DNA of 64,000 bases, from contig CAYQTE010000014.1 in assembly GCA_964420285.1 (NCBI GenBank), forward strand, positions 1-64,000. The letters run 5' to 3'. The notes under the pieces were generated by a model. The model searched no databases, was not told where the DNA came from, and worked only from the letters and a program-made list of their open reading frames with translations. This document shows positions 62,266-64,000 of this stretch, piece after piece (position 1 is the stretch's first letter; each line of letters begins with the position of its first letter). This DNA is from CAYQTE01 sp964420285. GTDB lineage: Bacteria > Planctomycetota > Phycisphaerae > Tepidisphaerales > Tepidisphaeraceae. Both the position numbers and the translations under genes were made by a program.

Positions 62266-63770
62266 GCATTGAAGTAACAGTGGCACCGGAAAATGAACTG
62301 CTCAACGCGGAGAACCTGCGCATCGATCCCAACCTGGCACTGCGCGTGCCGGCAAACCTTGCACTGCGGCGGATGATGCTGGCGTTCGCGACGGCCGAGA
62401 AAAAGGTGCTGGTCGCCTGCGCCGATCCGACCGACCGGGCTGGCCTCGATGCGATGGAGCGGTATCTGAACATGCCGGTGGTGGCGCGGCGGGCGGATAC
62501 GGAGACGTTGCGGCGAACACTGCACCGCGTCTATCCCGATCCGCTGGCGCCGGCGTTGCGTCCCGGCGCGGCCCCCCGAGTCGAAGCCGATGACGATTCG
62601 ATTGCCTTGACCGATGAGATTCTGCGTTTCGCGGTGCTGCGTCAGGCAAGTGATATTCACATTGAACCGCGTCGCGATGGAGTGCGCATACGCCTGCGCG
62701 TCGATGGGCAATTGGAAGAACTCCGGCGGTTGCCGCTGGCGCGGCTCACCGGATTGATATCGCGTCTGAAGGTTCAATGCGGCATGGACATCGCCGAGAA
62801 GCGGGCGCCGCAGGACGGCTCGTTCGTGTGGACGAGCGGCGCCGGCCGCGACCGCATGGCGGTGGACATCCGCGCCGCGACGGTTCCTTTGAAATACGGC
62901 GAGCGCATGACACTGCGATTGTTGAATCAGCAGGCCGGCGGCCTCACGCTGGAAAAGCTGGGCATGCTGCCGGCCGATATGCAATGCTTCGCCGACGCCA
63001 TCGCGGCGCCGCATGGACTGATATTGATCAACGGACCTACCGGAAGCGGTAAATCGACGACGCTGTACGCCGCCATCCGCGGCATGGACCACGAGTCGCT
63101 GAACATCATCACCGTCGAAGACCCGATCGAGTACGAGATGGAAGAGATTTCGCAGGTCTCGGTTGACTCGGCCGAAAAAATCACGTTCGCCAATTCGCTT
63201 CGCAGCGTTCTTCGCCACGATCCGGATGTGGTGATGGTAGGCGAGATCCGCGACCTGGAGACGGCCGATGTCGCCATCAAGGCCGGCCTGACGGGTCACC
63301 TGGTGATGAGCACATTGCACACGAATTCGGCTCCTGGCGCGGTGACGCGATTGATCGATATGGGAGTGCAGCCGTACCTGGTGGCGGCGACGCTGCGGAT
63401 GAGCGTTGCCCAGCGGCTGGTGCGGCGATTGTGCGTCAACTGCCGCAAGCCGCGAGCCTTGAGAGCCGGTGAAGCCGCGGCGCTGGGCCGCGGCGGTGCT
63501 GCGGGCGAAACCGTGTACGACGCGGTCGGGTGTCCGTATTGCGCCGGCCGCGGTTATGCCGGCCGTCTTGGAGTTTATGAAATCATGGTGTGCGATGATG
63601 AAATCCACCATTTGATTGGATCAAAGGCTACGGAACATCGCATTCGCGAGGTCGCGCTGCTCAAGGGAATGCGCAGTCTGCGACACGATGCGACCGACAA
63701 GGTGCTCGCTGGAATCACGAGTGTCGCCGAGGCCATTGAAAACACGGATGGTCCGACCATCCGAAAGTAG
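62262..63770 (+). CDS. gspE: Type II secretion/pilus assembly ATPase GspE/PilB
   Basis: The 502-residue ATPase has an N-terminal N1E-like domain (NLALRVPANLALRRMMLAFA), an SDIHIEPRRDGVRIRLRVDG segment, Walker A GPTGSGKSTTLYAAIRGMDH, TVEDPIEYEMEEISQVSVDS, Walker B HDPDVVMVGEIRDLETADVA, and a zinc-binding region with CVNCRKPRA and CPYCAGRGYAGRLGVYEI. These identify the assembly ATPase that drives pseudopilus growth. The ATG at 62262 has AGGAGG upstream. Confidence 0.93.
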   Translation: MSIEVTVAPENELLNAENLRIDPNLALRVPANLALRRMMLAFATAEKKVLVACADPTDRAGLDAMERYLNMPVVARRADTETLRRTLHRVYPDPLAPALRPGAAPRVEADDDSIALTDEILRFAVLRQASDIHIEPRRDGVRIRLRVDGQLEELRRLPLARLTGLISRLKVQCGMDIAEKRAPQDGSFVWTSGAGRDRMAVDIRAATVPLKYGERMTLRLLNQQAGGLTLEKLGMLPADMQCFADAIAAPHGLILINGPTGSGKSTTLYAAIRGMDHESLNIITVEDPIEYEMEEISQVSVDSAEKITFANSLRSVLRHDPDVVMVGEIRDLETADVAIKAGLTGHLVMSTLHTNSAPGAVTRLIDMGVQPYLVAATLRMSVAQRLVRRLCVNCRKPRALRAGEAAALGRGGAAGETVYDAVGCPYCAGRGYAGRLGVYEIMVCDDEIHHLIGSKATEHRIREVALLKGMRSLRHDATDKVLAGITSVAEAIENTDGPTIRK

Positions 63771-63779
63771 GAGCTCATA

Positions 63780-64000
63780 ATGAAGAAGAAGGCGAGCAAT
63801 AACAATTGGCGGTATGTGGCGGCGTTGGGCGTCGCTTTGGCCTTGGCGCCGGCCTTTTCGTCAAAGGCCAGCGCCGATGACGCGACGCCGGGCAGCACCA
63901 CTCAACCCGCCGTCGCATTACCGGCGTCGGAACCGCCTGTGCAGGATCTTCGGCAACTCTTGGGCATCGTAAACTCCCAGGGGTTGAAACGGGTCGATGT
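63780..64000 (+). CDS. Exported protein, 5' end only (possible secretin)
   Basis: Only about 73 codons are in the window. They begin MKKKASNNNWRYVAALGVAL, a signal peptide (cleavage near SKASA), then a Thr/Pro-rich linker and PVQDLRQLLGIVNSQGLKRV. AGGAG lies 6-10 bases upstream. Its place directly after gspE makes GspD secretin or an associated periplasmic component likely, but no diagnostic domain is yet visible. Confidence 0.55.
   Translation, partial: MKKKASNNNWRYVAALGVALALAPAFSSKASADDATPGSTTQPAVALPASEPPVQDLRQLLGIVNSQGLKRVD

Overview
The window is high-GC DNA that most resembles a planctomycete, probably of the Phycisphaerae/Tepidisphaerales type. This is inferred from gene content: a PEP-CTERM-tailed secreted protease, a membrane protein with the CQNCGYDLRATPNRCPECG zinc ribbon common in that phylum, an ECF sigma/anti-sigma pair with a giant chimeric anti-sigma, autotransporter-type beta-strand repeats, a pseudopilin-rich type II secretion locus, and many C-rich dispersed repeats. 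No rRNA, CRISPR array, transposase or phage gene was recognised. One tRNA (Arg, anticodon TCG) is present.

Layout. 1-552: repeats only. 553-7.5 kb (+): ComEC-type channel, polytopic TPR protein, lipoprotein, L-arabinokinase-like GHMP kinase, alpha/beta hydrolase. 7.5-13 kb: TlpA-like thioredoxin (-), subtilisin-like PEP-CTERM protease (+), coiled-coil membrane protein (-), PurF (+). 13.2-16.1 kb (-): feoA-feoB-FeoB-associated iron uptake operon. 16.2-18.9 kb: D-amino-acid aminotransferase, VapC-like toxin with DUF104-type antitoxin, universal stress protein. 18.9-24.2 kb (-): dCTP deaminase and B12-dependent ribonucleotide reductase carrying a 384-residue intein placed exactly before its catalytic cysteine. 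24.2-27.7 kb: accessory stretch with dispersed repeats and an Mrr nuclease-KOW fusion. 27.7-32.1 kb (+): thyX, LOG-type hydrolase, homoserine dehydrogenase, phosphoglycerate-mutase-like proposed homoserine kinase. 32.3-40.2 kb (+): ECF sigma factor, two secretin-N-domain proteins and a 1606-residue anti-sigma/DUF4349 chimera; this region contains three copies of a 169-bp element. 40.2-42.8 kb: DUF559 nuclease bracketed by inverted C-rich repeats, then GH35 beta-galactosidase, then tRNA-Arg.

43.4-51.4 kb is the most notable block: a sulfur locus with O-acetylhomoserine sulfhydrylase, cysteine synthase, a DUF3034 outer-membrane protein, an XRE regulator, an unknown 103-aa protein, and a Family 2A (SrpI-like) encapsulin shell overlapping a cysteine desulfurase with a ~225-residue disordered N-terminal extension. 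The desulfurase would be packaged in the shell and store or channel sulfur from cysteine, while CysK and MetY remake cysteine and homocysteine.

51.5-64 kb: type II secretion/type IV pilus-like locus. On the minus strand are GspF, three pseudopilins, a pseudopilin-like protein without a cleavable glycine and a TPR membrane protein. On the plus strand are GspL/PilMN-like, GspM/PilO-like, PilT-like ATPase, GspE and the start of a secreted protein that runs off the window.

Start codons were chosen from Shine-Dalgarno sequences, signal peptides and family length. Family names are recognised by eye from motifs, not by database search.
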